This document shows, in pieces, positions 35,260 to 44,852 of a stretch of DNA of 55,993 nucleotides (its first letter is position 1; each line of letters starts with the position of its first letter). The translations under genes and the position numbers were made by a program. The notes below the pieces were generated by a model that was given only the letters and a program-made list of their open reading frames with translations, made no database searches and had not been told where the DNA came from. The stretch is from Bog-756 sp050011635 (GTDB lineage Bacteria; Actinomycetota; Acidimicrobiia; Acidimicrobiales; RAAP-2), in the NCBI GenBank assembly GCA_050011635.1, contig JBEKIU010000014.1, forward strand, positions 1-55,993. Direction: 5' to 3'.

Positions 35260-36530
35260 GCAAGCCGAACTTCGAATTCCTCGATGCCCTCGGTCAGATC
35301 GCACGCGACAAGGGCATCTCCGTCGAGACCCTTCTCGACGCCCTGGCCAACGCGTTGGTGGCCGCCTACAAGCGTCGGCCTGACGCGGCCGAGGAGGCCG
35401 TGGTGACCATCGATCCGGAGTCGGGCGAGATCCGGGTCTACGGGCAGGAGCTCGACGAGGACGGCAACGTGGTCCGCGAATGGGACGACACCCCCGACGA
35501 CTTCGGGCGGATCGCGGCCCAGACGGCCAAGCAGGTCATCCTCCAGCGCATCCGCGAGGTCGAGCGGGATCTCAAGTACGAAGAGTACGCAGGCCGCGAG
35601 GGCGACATCGTGACCGGCATCGTGCAGCAGACGGACAACCGCTACACCCTTCTCGACCTGGGCAAGGTGGAGGCACTCCTACCCCAGGCGGAGCAGGTCT
35701 CCTACGAGCGCTACGAGCACGGGGCCCGGCTCAAGGCCTACATCGTCGAAGTCCGCAAGACCACGAAGGGCCCCCAGATCGTGGTCAGCCGCAGTCATCC
35801 GGGGTTGATCAAGCGTCTGTTCGAGCTCGAGGTCCCCGAGATCTCCTCCGGAGCCGTGGAGATCAAGGCGGCCGCCCGCGAACCTGGTCATCGCACGAAG
35901 ATCGCGGTGTGGTCGAACGACCCGAACGTGGACCCGGTGGGCGCCTGCGTGGGGGCCCGCGGCTCGAGGGTCCGTATGGTCACCAACGAGCTTCGCGGCG
36001 AACGGGTGGACGTCGTGCCCTTCTCCGACGATCCGGTGGAGCTGATCCAGTCCGCGCTGGCCCCGGCGCGGGTACGCGAGGTGCGGCTGGACGACGACAC
36101 GGGCACGGCCACGGTGATCGTGAGCGACTACCAGCTCTCGCTGGCCATCGGCAAGGAAGGGCAGAACGCCCGACTGGCTGCCCGGCTGACCGGGTGGCGG
36201 ATCGACATCAAGAGCGAGACCCAGCTGGCCGAGGAGGAGTCGGGCTATGCGGGCGAGGAGTGGGCCGAAGGTGAATGGGTCGAGAACGAGGCCGGTGAGA
36301 TGGTGTGGCAACCGGCGGGAGGTGGCACCGCGGTGTCGGCGACCGAATGGTCACAGGGCGCCGAGGCGGTGGATGGTACAGGTCCCGACGCGCCGGCCGC
36401 CGACGAGGACGTCATCGCAGCGGGCTCGGTCGGAGACGTCGAACCCGAAGCCGGCGGCCCCGATCCTGTCGATGGAGGGCCGGGGGTACACGCCGAGGTT
36501 TCCGGAGGGAACGGGGAGGCTCCGGCATAG
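35256..36530 (+). CDS. nusA: transcription termination/antitermination factor NusA
   Basis: RNA polymerase-binding factor for pausing, termination and antitermination. 424 aa from ATG 35256. The N-terminal domain has FEFLDALGQIARDKGISVET and LDALANALVAAYKRR; an S1 domain follows (GREGDIVTGIVQQTDNRYTLL), then KH1/KH2 domains (RSHPGLIKRLFELEVPEI, VGACVGARGSRVRMVTNEL and LAIGKEGQNARLAARLTGW). After the KH domains comes an acidic, Gly/Glu/Ala-rich tail of ~90 residues instead of the AR repeats of proteobacteria. The stop (TAG) overlaps the ylxR region. Confidence 0.96.
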   Translation: MSKPNFEFLDALGQIARDKGISVETLLDALANALVAAYKRRPDAAEEAVVTIDPESGEIRVYGQELDEDGNVVREWDDTPDDFGRIAAQTAKQVILQRIREVERDLKYEEYAGREGDIVTGIVQQTDNRYTLLDLGKVEALLPQAEQVSYERYEHGARLKAYIVEVRKTTKGPQIVVSRSHPGLIKRLFELEVPEISSGAVEIKAAAREPGHRTKIAVWSNDPNVDPVGACVGARGSRVRMVTNELRGERVDVVPFSDDPVELIQSALAPARVREVRLDDDTGTATVIVSDYQLSLAIGKEGQNARLAARLTGWRIDIKSETQLAEEESGYAGEEWAEGEWVENEAGEMVWQPAGGGTAVSATEWSQGAEAVDGTGPDAPAADEDVIAAGSVGDVEPEAGGPDPVDGGPGVHAEVSGGNGEAPA

Positions 36531-36829
36531 CCCCGCTTCGGACCTGCATCGGGTGCCGGTCGACCGGCCCGGTGGACGGGATGGTCCGGGTGGTGCGTGT
36601 GGATGGAGGCAGGTTGTCCGTGAGCCGGACCCTTCCGGGGCGGGGCGCCTGGTTGTGCCGGAGCTCGCCCGGCTGTGTCGAACAGGCGGTCAGGCGCCAC
36701 GCCTTCAGCCGTGCCCTCCGGGCCGAGGTCGGGAGGGCAGAGGTGGACCACCTGGTCGTGGCGCTCGGTTCGGGCGCCGGACGGCCGGGAGAGGACGTGG
36801 GACCGGGCTCGGGAGAGGCGGTCCCGTGA
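36527..36829 (+). CDS. YlxR-family RNA-binding protein (DUF448), apparent ATA start
   Basis: Small nucleoid/RNA-binding protein between nusA and infB, as in most Gram-positive bacteria. The conserved core RTCIGCRSTGPVDGMVRVV, GRGAWLCRSSPGCVEQAVRR and AFSRAL is intact. No ATG, GTG or TTG lies in frame between the core and a point about 180 nt upstream inside nusA. ATA 36527 sits 7 nt after GGGGAGG and overlaps the nusA stop as ATAG, mirroring the ATGA/GTGA overlaps of this genome, so it is the likely start (100 aa). A sequencing error turning ATG into ATA is the main alternative. Confidence 0.75.
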   Translation: MAPLRTCIGCRSTGPVDGMVRVVRVDGGRLSVSRTLPGRGAWLCRSSPGCVEQAVRRHAFSRALRAEVGRAEVDHLVVALGSGAGRPGEDVGPGSGEAVP

Positions 36830-36894
36830 TGTGCGAGGATAGAGGGTCGTATGTGCGTATGGGCATCTACGACGTGGATGAAGGGCAGTACTAG
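36829..36894 (+). CDS. possible 21-codon ORF between ylxR and infB
   Basis: ATG 36829 overlaps the ylxR stop (TGATG) and the frame runs in step to TAG 36892-36894, 3 nt before the infB start. The peptide begins MCEDRGSYVR. It could couple infB translation to ylxR, since infB itself has only a distant AAGGG (36881-36885). No homology can be judged from 21 residues. Confidence 0.2.
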   Translation: MCEDRGSYVRMGIYDVDEGQY

Positions 36895-36897
36895 CCG

Positions 36898-39882
36898 TTG
36901 CCGAAGAAGATCCGGGTCTACGAGCTCGCTCATGAGCTCGGCCTGACCAACAAAGAGGCGCTCGACCTCTGCCTGTCCCTCGGGATGGGCGTCAAGAGCC
37001 ATTCGTCGTCCATCGAGGACGCGCAAGCGGACCGCGCCCGCAGGAAGGCCGACCGTGAGGGCCTCCGCCGCCCGGTGCAGCCCGACGAGCCCGCACCACC
37101 GGCCAAGAAGGCCGCCGCCAAGAAGACGGCGGCCGCGGCGGTGTCGACGGCCCCGGCTGTCACCGACACGCCCGCCCCCGACCTGACCGCCACCTCGGGT
37201 GGCGGCCCCGACCTCGACCGGGGCGAGGGCTCGACCGGCGGCCCACCGGCTCCGCCGGCCACCGCCCCGGTCAAGCGTTCCGGGGCCCGGCTGATCACCA
37301 GCCGGCCTGCTTCCGAACAACCCACTGCGCCGGCTCCGGCCCGCGCTCCGTCGCCCATCACCCCGGCTCCGGTGGCCCCGGCTGCGGCCGCGCCGGCACC
37401 CCCTGCTGCTCCGGTGGCCCCGGCTGCGGCGGCCCCGGCGCCGCCGTCAACCGCGGCACCGGCCACTCCCGCCGTCCCGGCGGCCCAGCCGCAGCCTTCG
37501 TCCGCACCCACCGCACCGAGGCCGGCCGCGCCCACCGCACCGAGGCCGGCCGCGCCCACCGCACCGAGGCCACCGGGCCCGGCTGTCGGAGGCCCGACGA
37601 CACCGCCGTCGGCACCGGTCCACGCACCGACCAGTGCCTCGGGTCGACCGATCCCCCCGCCGCCCGGCGGGCCGCCCCGTTCCGTGACCGGAAAGCCCAT
37701 CCCCCCACCACCGGGGACGGGAGGCCGGCGGCCCCCGGCGGCGAACACGCGGCCTGGAGGCTCGAGCGGGTACGCGGGCCGGTCCGGTGGGCCGAGCTCG
37801 GGTGGATCGCGCCCCGGCAGCACCAGCAGTCGGCCGGGTGGACCCGGTGGCGGGGGCGGCGGTGGTTTCGGGTCCCGACCCGGTGGCGGTTCGAGCGGCG
37901 GGTACAGCGGTCGTCCGGGCGGTGGCCCGGGCGGTGGTCCCGGCGGCCCCGGTGGTCCCGGCGGCGGCCGCGGAGGGCCGGGCGTCGGACGTGGCCGTCC
38001 CAACCAGCGCCGGCCCCGTCGTCGGCGTCGCAATCTCGAGGAGCTCGAGCCGACCCAGCTCACCGCCTATACCCCGTCGACCGCCCCGGTGCCCGACACC
38101 GAGGTCATCATCGAACGGGGATCGACCGCACGGGACCTCGGCCCCAAGCTGAACCGCTCGGCCGGGGACGTCATCCGGTTCCTCCTGTTGCAGGGCGAGA
38201 TGGTCACCGCCACCCAGTCGCTCGGTGACGACATGATCGAGCTGTTCGCGGCGGAGCTCGGCGCCGACGTACGCCTGGTCGATCCGGGGGAGGAACGCGA
38301 GGCCGAGTTGCTGGCCAAGTTCTTCGACGACGACGATGAGGAAGAGGACGAGTCCGACATCCGGCCCCGTCCACCGGTGGTCACCGTGATGGGCCATGTC
38401 GACCACGGCAAGACGCTGCTGTTGGACCGCATCCGGTCGGCCAACGTGGTGGCCGGCGAGGCCGGCGGCATCACCCAGCACATCGGGGCCTACCAGGTCG
38501 AGTGGAACGGCCACCCCATCACCTTCATCGACACTCCGGGCCACGAGGCCTTCACCGCCATGCGGGCCCGGGGCGCGGAGGTCACCGACATCGTGGTGCT
38601 GGTGGTGGCGGCCGACGACGGGGTGATGCCCCAGACCGTCGAGGCCATCGACCACGCCAAGGCGGCCGACGTGCCCATCGTGGTGGCCGTCAACAAGATC
38701 GACCGCGAGGAGGCCGACCCCAACCGGGTGCTCCAGCAGCTGTCCGAGCATGGCCTGGTCCCCGAGGCGTGGGGGGGCGACACGATCACTGTGGAGGTCT
38801 CGGCCCTGCAGAACCTGGGCATCGACGACCTGCTCGAGCAGATCATCCTGGTCGCCGAGGTCGAGGAGTTGGTGGCCAGCCCCGAGGGCCGAGCCCGTGG
38901 CGTGGTCCTCGAGGCCGAGCTCGAGATCGGCCGAGGCCCGGTGGCCTCGGTCATCGTCGAGCGGGGCACCCTGCGGGTCGGCGATCCCATCGTCGCCGGT
39001 GCGGCCTGGGGCAAGGTCAAGGCGTTGGTCGACGACCACGGGGACCAGATCAAAGAGGCCCCGCCGTCCACCCCGGTCCAGGTGCTCGGGTTCTCCGAGC
39101 CGCCCGAGGCCGGCGACGAGTTCCGGGTGGCTCCCGAGCTGGCCCAGGCCCGCACCATCGGGGAGGCCCGGGCCCACCGGTACCGGGTGGCGGGGCATGT
39201 CCCGGCGGCCACCTCGGCCCTCGGCGGGGCCAAGCTCGAGGACCTGTTCGAGCAGATCCAGCGGGGCGAGACGGCGACCCTCAACCTCATCCTCAAGGCC
39301 GACGTGCGGGGTTCGCTGGAGGCGGTGACCGAGAGCCTGCGCAAGCTCGAGCGGGACGACGTGAAGGTCAGCTTCGTGCATCGCGGTGTCGGTGGGATCA
39401 CCGAGTCCGACGTCGAGCTGGCCCAGGCGTCCGCGGCCACCATCATCGGGTTCAACGTGCGTCCCGATCGCCGGGCCCGGGAGATGGCGGCCAAGGCCAA
39501 CGTCGAGATCCGCCTCTACGAGATCATCTACAAGCTCCTGGAGGACCTGGAGGCGGCCATGCTCGGGCTCCTCTCGCCGGTCTACGAGGAGATCGTCACG
39601 GGCGAGGCCGAGGTCCGTCAGGTCTTCCGGGTGCCCCGTATCGGCGCCATCGCCGGTTGCTACGTGCGGGAAGGTGTGATCACCCGCGGATCGAAGGTCC
39701 GGTTCCTGCGTGACGGCGTGGTCATCTGGAAGGGTGCCATCACCTCCCTCCGCCGCTTCAAGGACGACGCCCGTGAGGTGCAGGCCGGCTTCGAGTGCGG
39801 GATCGGTCTCTCCGACTACCAGGACCTGAAGGAAGGCGACGTCATCGAGACGTACGACGAGCGGGAGATCCCGCGCACCTAG
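36898..39882 (+). CDS. infB: translation initiation factor IF-2
   Basis: GTPase placing initiator tRNA on the ribosome. TTG 36898, fixed by the conserved N-terminus PKKIRVYELAHELGLTNKEA; 994 aa. Residues 1-60 are an IF2-N module. About 60-380 is a Pro/Ala- then Gly-rich low-complexity linker (with repeats of APTAPRPA), then basic RRPRRRRRNLEELEP. A second IF2-N module (GSTARDLGPKLNRSAGDVIR) is followed by the G domain with GHVDHGKT near 499, DTPGHEAFTAMRARGAE and VNKIDREEADP, then beta-barrel and C-domains to EGDVIETYDEREIPRT. Long linkers are usual in actinobacterial IF-2. Confidence 0.96.
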   Translation: MPKKIRVYELAHELGLTNKEALDLCLSLGMGVKSHSSSIEDAQADRARRKADREGLRRPVQPDEPAPPAKKAAAKKTAAAAVSTAPAVTDTPAPDLTATSGGGPDLDRGEGSTGGPPAPPATAPVKRSGARLITSRPASEQPTAPAPARAPSPITPAPVAPAAAAPAPPAAPVAPAAAAPAPPSTAAPATPAVPAAQPQPSSAPTAPRPAAPTAPRPAAPTAPRPPGPAVGGPTTPPSAPVHAPTSASGRPIPPPPGGPPRSVTGKPIPPPPGTGGRRPPAANTRPGGSSGYAGRSGGPSSGGSRPGSTSSRPGGPGGGGGGGFGSRPGGGSSGGYSGRPGGGPGGGPGGPGGPGGGRGGPGVGRGRPNQRRPRRRRRNLEELEPTQLTAYTPSTAPVPDTEVIIERGSTARDLGPKLNRSAGDVIRFLLLQGEMVTATQSLGDDMIELFAAELGADVRLVDPGEEREAELLAKFFDDDDEEEDESDIRPRPPVVTVMGHVDHGKTLLLDRIRSANVVAGEAGGITQHIGAYQVEWNGHPITFIDTPGHEAFTAMRARGAEVTDIVVLVVAADDGVMPQTVEAIDHAKAADVPIVVAVNKIDREEADPNRVLQQLSEHGLVPEAWGGDTITVEVSALQNLGIDDLLEQIILVAEVEELVASPEGRARGVVLEAELEIGRGPVASVIVERGTLRVGDPIVAGAAWGKVKALVDDHGDQIKEAPPSTPVQVLGFSEPPEAGDEFRVAPELAQARTIGEARAHRYRVAGHVPAATSALGGAKLEDLFEQIQRGETATLNLILKADVRGSLEAVTESLRKLERDDVKVSFVHRGVGGITESDVELAQASAATIIGFNVRPDRRAREMAAKANVEIRLYEIIYKLLEDLEAAMLGLLSPVYEEIVTGEAEVRQVFRVPRIGAIAGCYVREGVITRGSKVRFLRDGVVIWKGAITSLRRFKDDAREVQAGFECGIGLSDYQDLKEGDVIETYDEREIPRT

Positions 39883-39940
39883 TGGGACGCGCCGCGCCGG
39901 CGTGGGCGGCGGGACCGAGGGTGGTCGGAGCGGAGGTGCT

Positions 39941-40354
39941 GTGTCAGGTCGTCGGCATGACAATCGGGGTGCGGCCCCGTACCCGAGGTCGTTGCGGGTC
40001 AACCAGGTCCTCCGCCAGGTGCTGGCCGAGGAGCTCGAGCGATTGGCCGACGCCGACGAGAGGCTCCGCCTGGTCACCGTGACCTCGGTGGACACGGCCC
40101 CCGACCTCCGGCATGCCACGGTCTACCTGAGCTCGCTCTCCGAGGACGCAGCCGTTGCCCTGGCCGACCGCCGGGCCCAGCTGCAGCGAGCCGTGGCCCG
40201 CCAGACCCGGATGAAGCGCACGCCGCTCCTCGAGTTCACCGCCGACCCGGCGGTGATCGCCGGTAGCCGGGTGGAAGAGGTCTTGCGCAGGATCCGCGGC
40301 GGCTCCGACGGGGAGCAGCCCGGTCCGGCCGACGAACCCGGCCCGGGACCATGA
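39941..40354 (+). CDS. rbfA: 30S ribosome-binding factor RbfA
   Basis: Cold-shock 30S maturation factor. GTG 39941 with GGAGG (39932-39936) is chosen over GTG 39902; 137 aa. The KH-like domain shows RVNQVLRQVLAEELERLADA, VTVTSVDTAPDLRHATVYLS and RMKRTPLLEFTADPAV. A short Gly/Pro-rich tail ends in the truB overlap (ATGA). Confidence 0.93.
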   Translation: MSGRRHDNRGAAPYPRSLRVNQVLRQVLAEELERLADADERLRLVTVTSVDTAPDLRHATVYLSSLSEDAAVALADRRAQLQRAVARQTRMKRTPLLEFTADPAVIAGSRVEEVLRRIRGGSDGEQPGPADEPGPGP

Positions 40355-41244
40355 GTCCCACCGGCTCCACACCGGTGACCGGGCTGGTCGTGGTGGACAA
40401 GGAGGCCGGGTGGACATCACACGACGTGGTGGCCCGGTGCCGGCGGATCTTCGGCCAGCGCCGGGTGGGTCATGCCGGGACGCTGGACCCTGACGCGACC
40501 GGCGTGCTCCTGGTCGGTCTGGGCCGGGCCACCCGGCTCATGCGGTTTCTCACCGCCCTGCCGAAGACCTACCAGGCGGAGGTGGTCCTGGGCACGTCCA
40601 CGTCCACCCTCGACGCCTCCGGTGAGGTGACCGGCACGTGGGACATGGACGGGACGACCCTGGTCGAGGTGCGGGCGGCGGCCGGGTCGCTCACCGGTCC
40701 GATCGAACAGGTCCCCCCGATGGTCTCGGCGGTGAAGGTGGGAGGCCAACGCCTCCACACCCTGGCCCGGGCGGGGATCGAGATCGCGCGGGCGCCGCGA
40801 CCGGTCAGCGTCTACCGGTTCGATGTCCACCCGGGTCTGACCCGGGGCGTGTTCCGGATCGAGGTGGAGTGCTCGTCGGGGACCTATGTGAGGGTGCTGG
40901 CCTCGGACCTGGGCCTGGCGCTCGGCGGGGGAGCCCACCTGCAGAACCTGAGGCGCACCCGTATCGGCTCGTTCTCGACCGAGGAGGCCCGGCCGGTCGA
41001 CGGGCTGACGCCGGCCTCGGTGCTCACGCCGGCCCAGGCGCTGCGGGACCTCGACCAGGTGGTCGTGCCCGAGACGGTGCGGACGCTGGTGGCCCGTGGC
41101 CTGGCCCTCGACCGGGTCCCGCTGGGCGTCACCGGCGAGGGTCCCTGGGGTCTGATCGACGAGGGTCACCGGCTGCTCGCCGTCTACGAGGCCACCGACA
41201 CCGACAGGATTCGGCCGGCCGTGGTGCTGGAGGCGGCCGGATGA
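40351..41244 (+). CDS. truB: tRNA pseudouridine-55 synthase TruB
   Basis: Makes pseudouridine 55 in the T-loop of tRNAs. ATG 40351 overlaps the rbfA stop; 297 aa. The N-terminus is GLVVVDKEAGWTSHDVVARC; the catalytic Asp is in HAGTLDPDATGVLLVGLG (near residue 47). KTYQAEVVLGTSTSTLDASG, VPPMVSAVKVGGQRLHTLAR and SSGTYVRVLASDLG follow, with a PUA-like end. Complete. Confidence 0.96.
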   Translation: MSPTGSTPVTGLVVVDKEAGWTSHDVVARCRRIFGQRRVGHAGTLDPDATGVLLVGLGRATRLMRFLTALPKTYQAEVVLGTSTSTLDASGEVTGTWDMDGTTLVEVRAAAGSLTGPIEQVPPMVSAVKVGGQRLHTLARAGIEIARAPRPVSVYRFDVHPGLTRGVFRIEVECSSGTYVRVLASDLGLALGGGAHLQNLRRTRIGSFSTEEARPVDGLTPASVLTPAQALRDLDQVVVPETVRTLVARGLALDRVPLGVTGEGPWGLIDEGHRLLAVYEATDTDRIRPAVVLEAAG

Positions 41245-41290
41245 CCCGGGGCGGGTTGCCGGTCCGCACCGGTGGCGTCGGTGGCGGCAG

Positions 41291-41296
41291 TAACCT
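41291..41296 (+). promoter_or_regulatory. candidate -10 box, leaderless start of ribF
   Basis: TAACCT is followed by 6 nt (TCCCCG) and then GTG 41303. The 6-nt spacing favours the GTG over the adjacent ATG 41306. Confidence 0.5.
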
Positions 41297-41302
41297 TCCC
41301 CG

Positions 41303-42259
41303 GTGATGGAGATCGTGACAGAGCTGTCGACCTGCGAACCCCCCGCGGCAGGGAGCGCAGTGACCATCGGGGCCTATGACGGTGTCCATCTCGGCCATCG
41401 CGCCCTGCTCGGCGAGCTGCGGTCGCGGGCCGAAGAAGGTGGCCTCACCACCACCGTGGTCACCTTCGACCGGCATCCGGCCACCGTGGTACGGCCGGAG
41501 TCGGCGCCCAAGCTCCTATGCGATCTCGACCAGAAGCTGGAGCTGCTCGAATCGGCCGGAGTGGACCGGACTCTTGTCGTGGCTTTCGACGAGGACCGGG
41601 CCAACGAGACGGCGGAGGAGTTCGTCGAGGGGATTCTCGTCGTGTGTCTCGGGGCCCGGCTGGTCGTGGTGGGGGAGGACTTCCACTTCGGCCACGGCCG
41701 CAAGGGGAACGTGGCCCTGTTGCGGGAGATGGGGACCGAAGCCGGGTTCGCCGTCGAGGGCGTGTCCCTGCGCGCTGACCGTGATCCGGCCGGACCCGGC
41801 GGCGGACCCATCTCGTCGACCCGTATCCGCAGCCTGGTCGGGGCGGGCCGGGTCGAGGACGCGGCGGCACTGCTGGGCCGACCCCACCAGGTCAGGGGCA
41901 AGGTGGTCCACGGCGATCATCGGGGAGGGACGGAGCTCGGGTTCCCCACCGCCAATGTCGAGGTCCCTGACAGCATCTGCCTGCCCGCAGCCGGCATCTA
42001 CGCCGGTTGGTACGAGCGACCGGACGGTTCGGTCAGACCGGCAGCCGTCTCGGTCGGCCGTCGCCCGACCTTCTACGGGACGGGGGGCGATCTGCTGGTC
42101 GAGGCCTACGTGCTCGACTTCTCCGGCGACCTCTACGGCGAAGAGGCGAGGGTGTCGTTCGTGTCCCACCTGCGGGAGGAGTTGGCCTTCGAGAGGGTGG
42201 ACGACCTCATCGGGCAGATGGAACGCGACGTGGCTGCCACCAGGGAGCGGTTGCGCTGA
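41303..42259 (+). CDS. ribF: bifunctional riboflavin kinase / FAD synthetase
   Basis: Converts riboflavin to FMN and then FAD. 318 aa. The N-terminal FAD synthetase domain has AVTIGAYDGVHLGHRALLGE, VVTFDRHPATVV, VVGEDFHFGHGRKGN and SSTRIRSLVGAGRVEDAA. The C-terminal riboflavin kinase domain has HGDHRGGTELGFPTANVEVP, PAAGIYAGW, VSVGRRPTFYG and SHLREELAFERVDDLIGQM. Position after truB is the conserved rbfA-truB-ribF order. Confidence 0.95.
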   Translation: MMEIVTELSTCEPPAAGSAVTIGAYDGVHLGHRALLGELRSRAEEGGLTTTVVTFDRHPATVVRPESAPKLLCDLDQKLELLESAGVDRTLVVAFDEDRANETAEEFVEGILVVCLGARLVVVGEDFHFGHGRKGNVALLREMGTEAGFAVEGVSLRADRDPAGPGGGPISSTRIRSLVGAGRVEDAAALLGRPHQVRGKVVHGDHRGGTELGFPTANVEVPDSICLPAAGIYAGWYERPDGSVRPAAVSVGRRPTFYGTGGDLLVEAYVLDFSGDLYGEEARVSFVSHLREELAFERVDDLIGQMERDVAATRERLR

Positions 42260-42312
42260 CCGGGCTGACCGGCTGACTCGCTGGGGCCGACCCGCCCCCC
42301 CGCCGAGGATTG

Positions 42313-44145
42313 TCAGATGGGGGGCGCGTCGCCGAGGAGCTCGGACCGCAGCTGGCGCTTGAGGACCTTGCCGGCCGGGTTTCGCGGCAACGGCTCCGCC
42401 CTGAACCAGAACCGGGAGGGCACGTTGTAGGCGGCCAGCCGCTCACCCACGAAGCGGCCCAGCTCGTCGGCCCCGACGTCCGTTCCCGGCCGGAGCACGA
42501 TGACGGCCCCGACCTCCTCGCCGAGGACGGGGTGGGGTACCCCGATGACCGCGGCGTCGGCAACGGCAGGGTGTTCGTAGAGCGCCCCCTCCACCTCGAC
42601 GCAGTAGACGTTCTCGCCGCCCCGGATGATGATGTCCTTGGCCCGGTCCACGATGTGGACGAAGCCCTCCTCGTCGATGCGGGCCACGTCGCCGGTGTGC
42701 AGCCATCCACGGGTGAAGGTCAGGGCGGTGTCCTCCGGCCGGTTCCAGTAGCCCCGCACCACGTTGGGCCCCTTGATCCACAACTCGCCGGTGCGTTCGG
42801 GGTCCGGGGACTCGCCGGTCAGTGGCTCCTCACCGTCGTACTCCTCCGCCACCACCGCCACATCGCACACCGGAGCCGGTGGTCCGACGCTGTCCGGCTT
42901 GCGGACGTAGTCGTCGCCGCTGTTCATGGTGGTCATGGCCGATGTCTCGGTGAGGCCGTACCCGTTGCCCGGGGCCCCGGACGGGAAGTGCTCCTTGATC
43001 CGGCGGACCAGGTCCGGTGGGCACGGCGCCCCCCCATAGGAGATCGACCGGACCGAGGACGTGTCCCGCTTGGCGAAGTTGGGCGAGTCGATCACCTGCA
43101 TGACCATGGCCGGAACCCCGCCGAAGATGGTGATGCGCTCGCGCTCGATCAACTCGAGTGCCCGCTCGGGGTCGAAGTGGTGCATCATCACCAATTTGCC
43201 GCCGGCCGCCGTGTTGGTGACCAGCAGCGCGTGGCACCCGGTGGCGTGGAAGAGCGGCACCGACAAGAGATTGGCGTTCTGGGTCCCGCTGCCCCCGTCG
43301 CTCACGCTTCCGCTGCGCCGCAGGCTCCCCACCGTGGACACGAAGAAGAGGTTCATCAGATTGGACACGCTGTTCCGGTGGGTCCCGACCGCACCTTTGG
43401 GCCTCCCGGTGGTCCCCGAGGTGTAGAAGATGGTGGCGTCGTCGTCCGGTTCGATGGCCACGTCGGGCAGGGTGGCGTGACCGGCCCCGGGCACGGTGAG
43501 CTCGGCCATGGGGATCACCGGCAACGGCACCGATCCCGGTCTCTCCACCGTGGATCCGACGGCGGCCCGCCGACCCCCGTGCTCGTCGTGCTCCTCGCAG
43601 CACACCACGATGGCGCCGAGTCCCGGGGCCTCGTCGAGGTGGGGAAGCACCCGCCGCTGGCGTTCCTCGTCGGCGAAGAGGAGGGATGCCCCCGAGTCAC
43701 TGAGCCCGTAGGCCAGTTCGGGCCCGGTCCACCAGGCGTTGAGGGGCACGACGACGGCGCCCACCGAGATCGAGGCCCAGAAGGCGATCACCCACTCGGG
43801 CAGGTTGCGCATGGCGATGGCCACCCGGTCGCCCTTGGTGATCCCGAACCGGTCGACGAGGGCATGGGCCAGGGCGGCCACCGCCCCGAAGTGCTCGGCG
43901 AACGAGATCCGCTCGTCCTCGTAGACCAGGAAGTCCTTGTCCCCGTGGAGGGCGGACAGCTCGAGCACGGCCCGGAGGGTGGCCGGCGCGCTCTTCCAGG
44001 TCCGGGTGGGTATCCCCCGGATGGTCAGATCCTCCATCTCGAAGAGCTGGCCCGGGGCGGTGAGGGTGGCCGTCGCCTCGGCCAGGGACGGAACCGGGGT
44101 CGGGTCTGGCGCCTCCCCATCGGGTCGATCAGGCGATTCGCCCAT
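42313..44145 (-). CDS. acyl-CoA synthetase (AMP-forming, FadD/long-chain type)
   Basis: Activates a carboxylic acid, probably a fatty acid, as an acyl-AMP then acyl-CoA. ATG 44145 with GAGAGGAG upstream; 610 aa. ANL-superfamily motifs: IFYTSGTTGRPKGAVGTH (A3), YGLTETSAMTTMNSGDD (A5), GELWIKGPNVVRGYWNRPED, WLHTGDVARIDEEGFVHIVD (A7) and VDRAKDIIIRGGENVYCVEV, with the catalytic Lys in RNPAGKVLKRQL near the end. The chain length is not readable. It converges with ribF; a WS/DGAT gene lies nearby on the other strand. Confidence 0.93.
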   Translation of the reverse strand: MGESPDRPDGEAPDPTPVPSLAEATATLTAPGQLFEMEDLTIRGIPTRTWKSAPATLRAVLELSALHGDKDFLVYEDERISFAEHFGAVAALAHALVDRFGITKGDRVAIAMRNLPEWVIAFWASISVGAVVVPLNAWWTGPELAYGLSDSGASLLFADEERQRRVLPHLDEAPGLGAIVVCCEEHDEHGGRRAAVGSTVERPGSVPLPVIPMAELTVPGAGHATLPDVAIEPDDDATIFYTSGTTGRPKGAVGTHRNSVSNLMNLFFVSTVGSLRRSGSVSDGGSGTQNANLLSVPLFHATGCHALLVTNTAAGGKLVMMHHFDPERALELIERERITIFGGVPAMVMQVIDSPNFAKRDTSSVRSISYGGAPCPPDLVRRIKEHFPSGAPGNGYGLTETSAMTTMNSGDDYVRKPDSVGPPAPVCDVAVVAEEYDGEEPLTGESPDPERTGELWIKGPNVVRGYWNRPEDTALTFTRGWLHTGDVARIDEEGFVHIVDRAKDIIIRGGENVYCVEVEGALYEHPAVADAAVIGVPHPVLGEEVGAVIVLRPGTDVGADELGRFVGERLAAYNVPSRFWFRAEPLPRNPAGKVLKRQLRSELLGDAPPI

Positions 44146-44211
44146 GAGAACTCCTCTCGGGACGGCGGGACGATGCGAACCGATCCACGCGGTGGGCGGG
44201 GCCGGACCGGG

Positions 44212-44784
<573 letters not shown>

Positions 44785-44791
44785 CTCGGTG

Positions 44792-44797
44792 ACGCTA
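44792..44797 (-). promoter_or_regulatory. candidate -10 box, leaderless start of orn
   Basis: On the minus strand TAGCGT (44797 to 44792) is followed by 7 nt and GTG 44784. A second TAGCGT (44819-44824, plus strand) points the other way toward dut, so the two genes share a compact divergent promoter. Confidence 0.5.
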
Positions 44798-44818
44798 CCG
44801 GTTGGCGGCCCCGGGCGG

Positions 44819-44824
44819 TAGCGT
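44819..44824 (+). promoter_or_regulatory. candidate -10 box for dut
   Basis: TAGCGT lies 28 nt before GTG 44853. Here a Shine-Dalgarno sequence (GGAGGAGG, 44841-44848) is present between, so dut would have a short leader, unlike orn. Confidence 0.4.
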
Positions 44825-44852
44825 CCCTGGCGGGAGAAGTGGAGGAGGCCAC

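Noticed and set aside
37447..40119. 890-codon minus-strand open frame opposite infB
   Set aside because: Shadow of infB and rbfA; the composition is that of complemented GC-rich codons with no recognisable domain.
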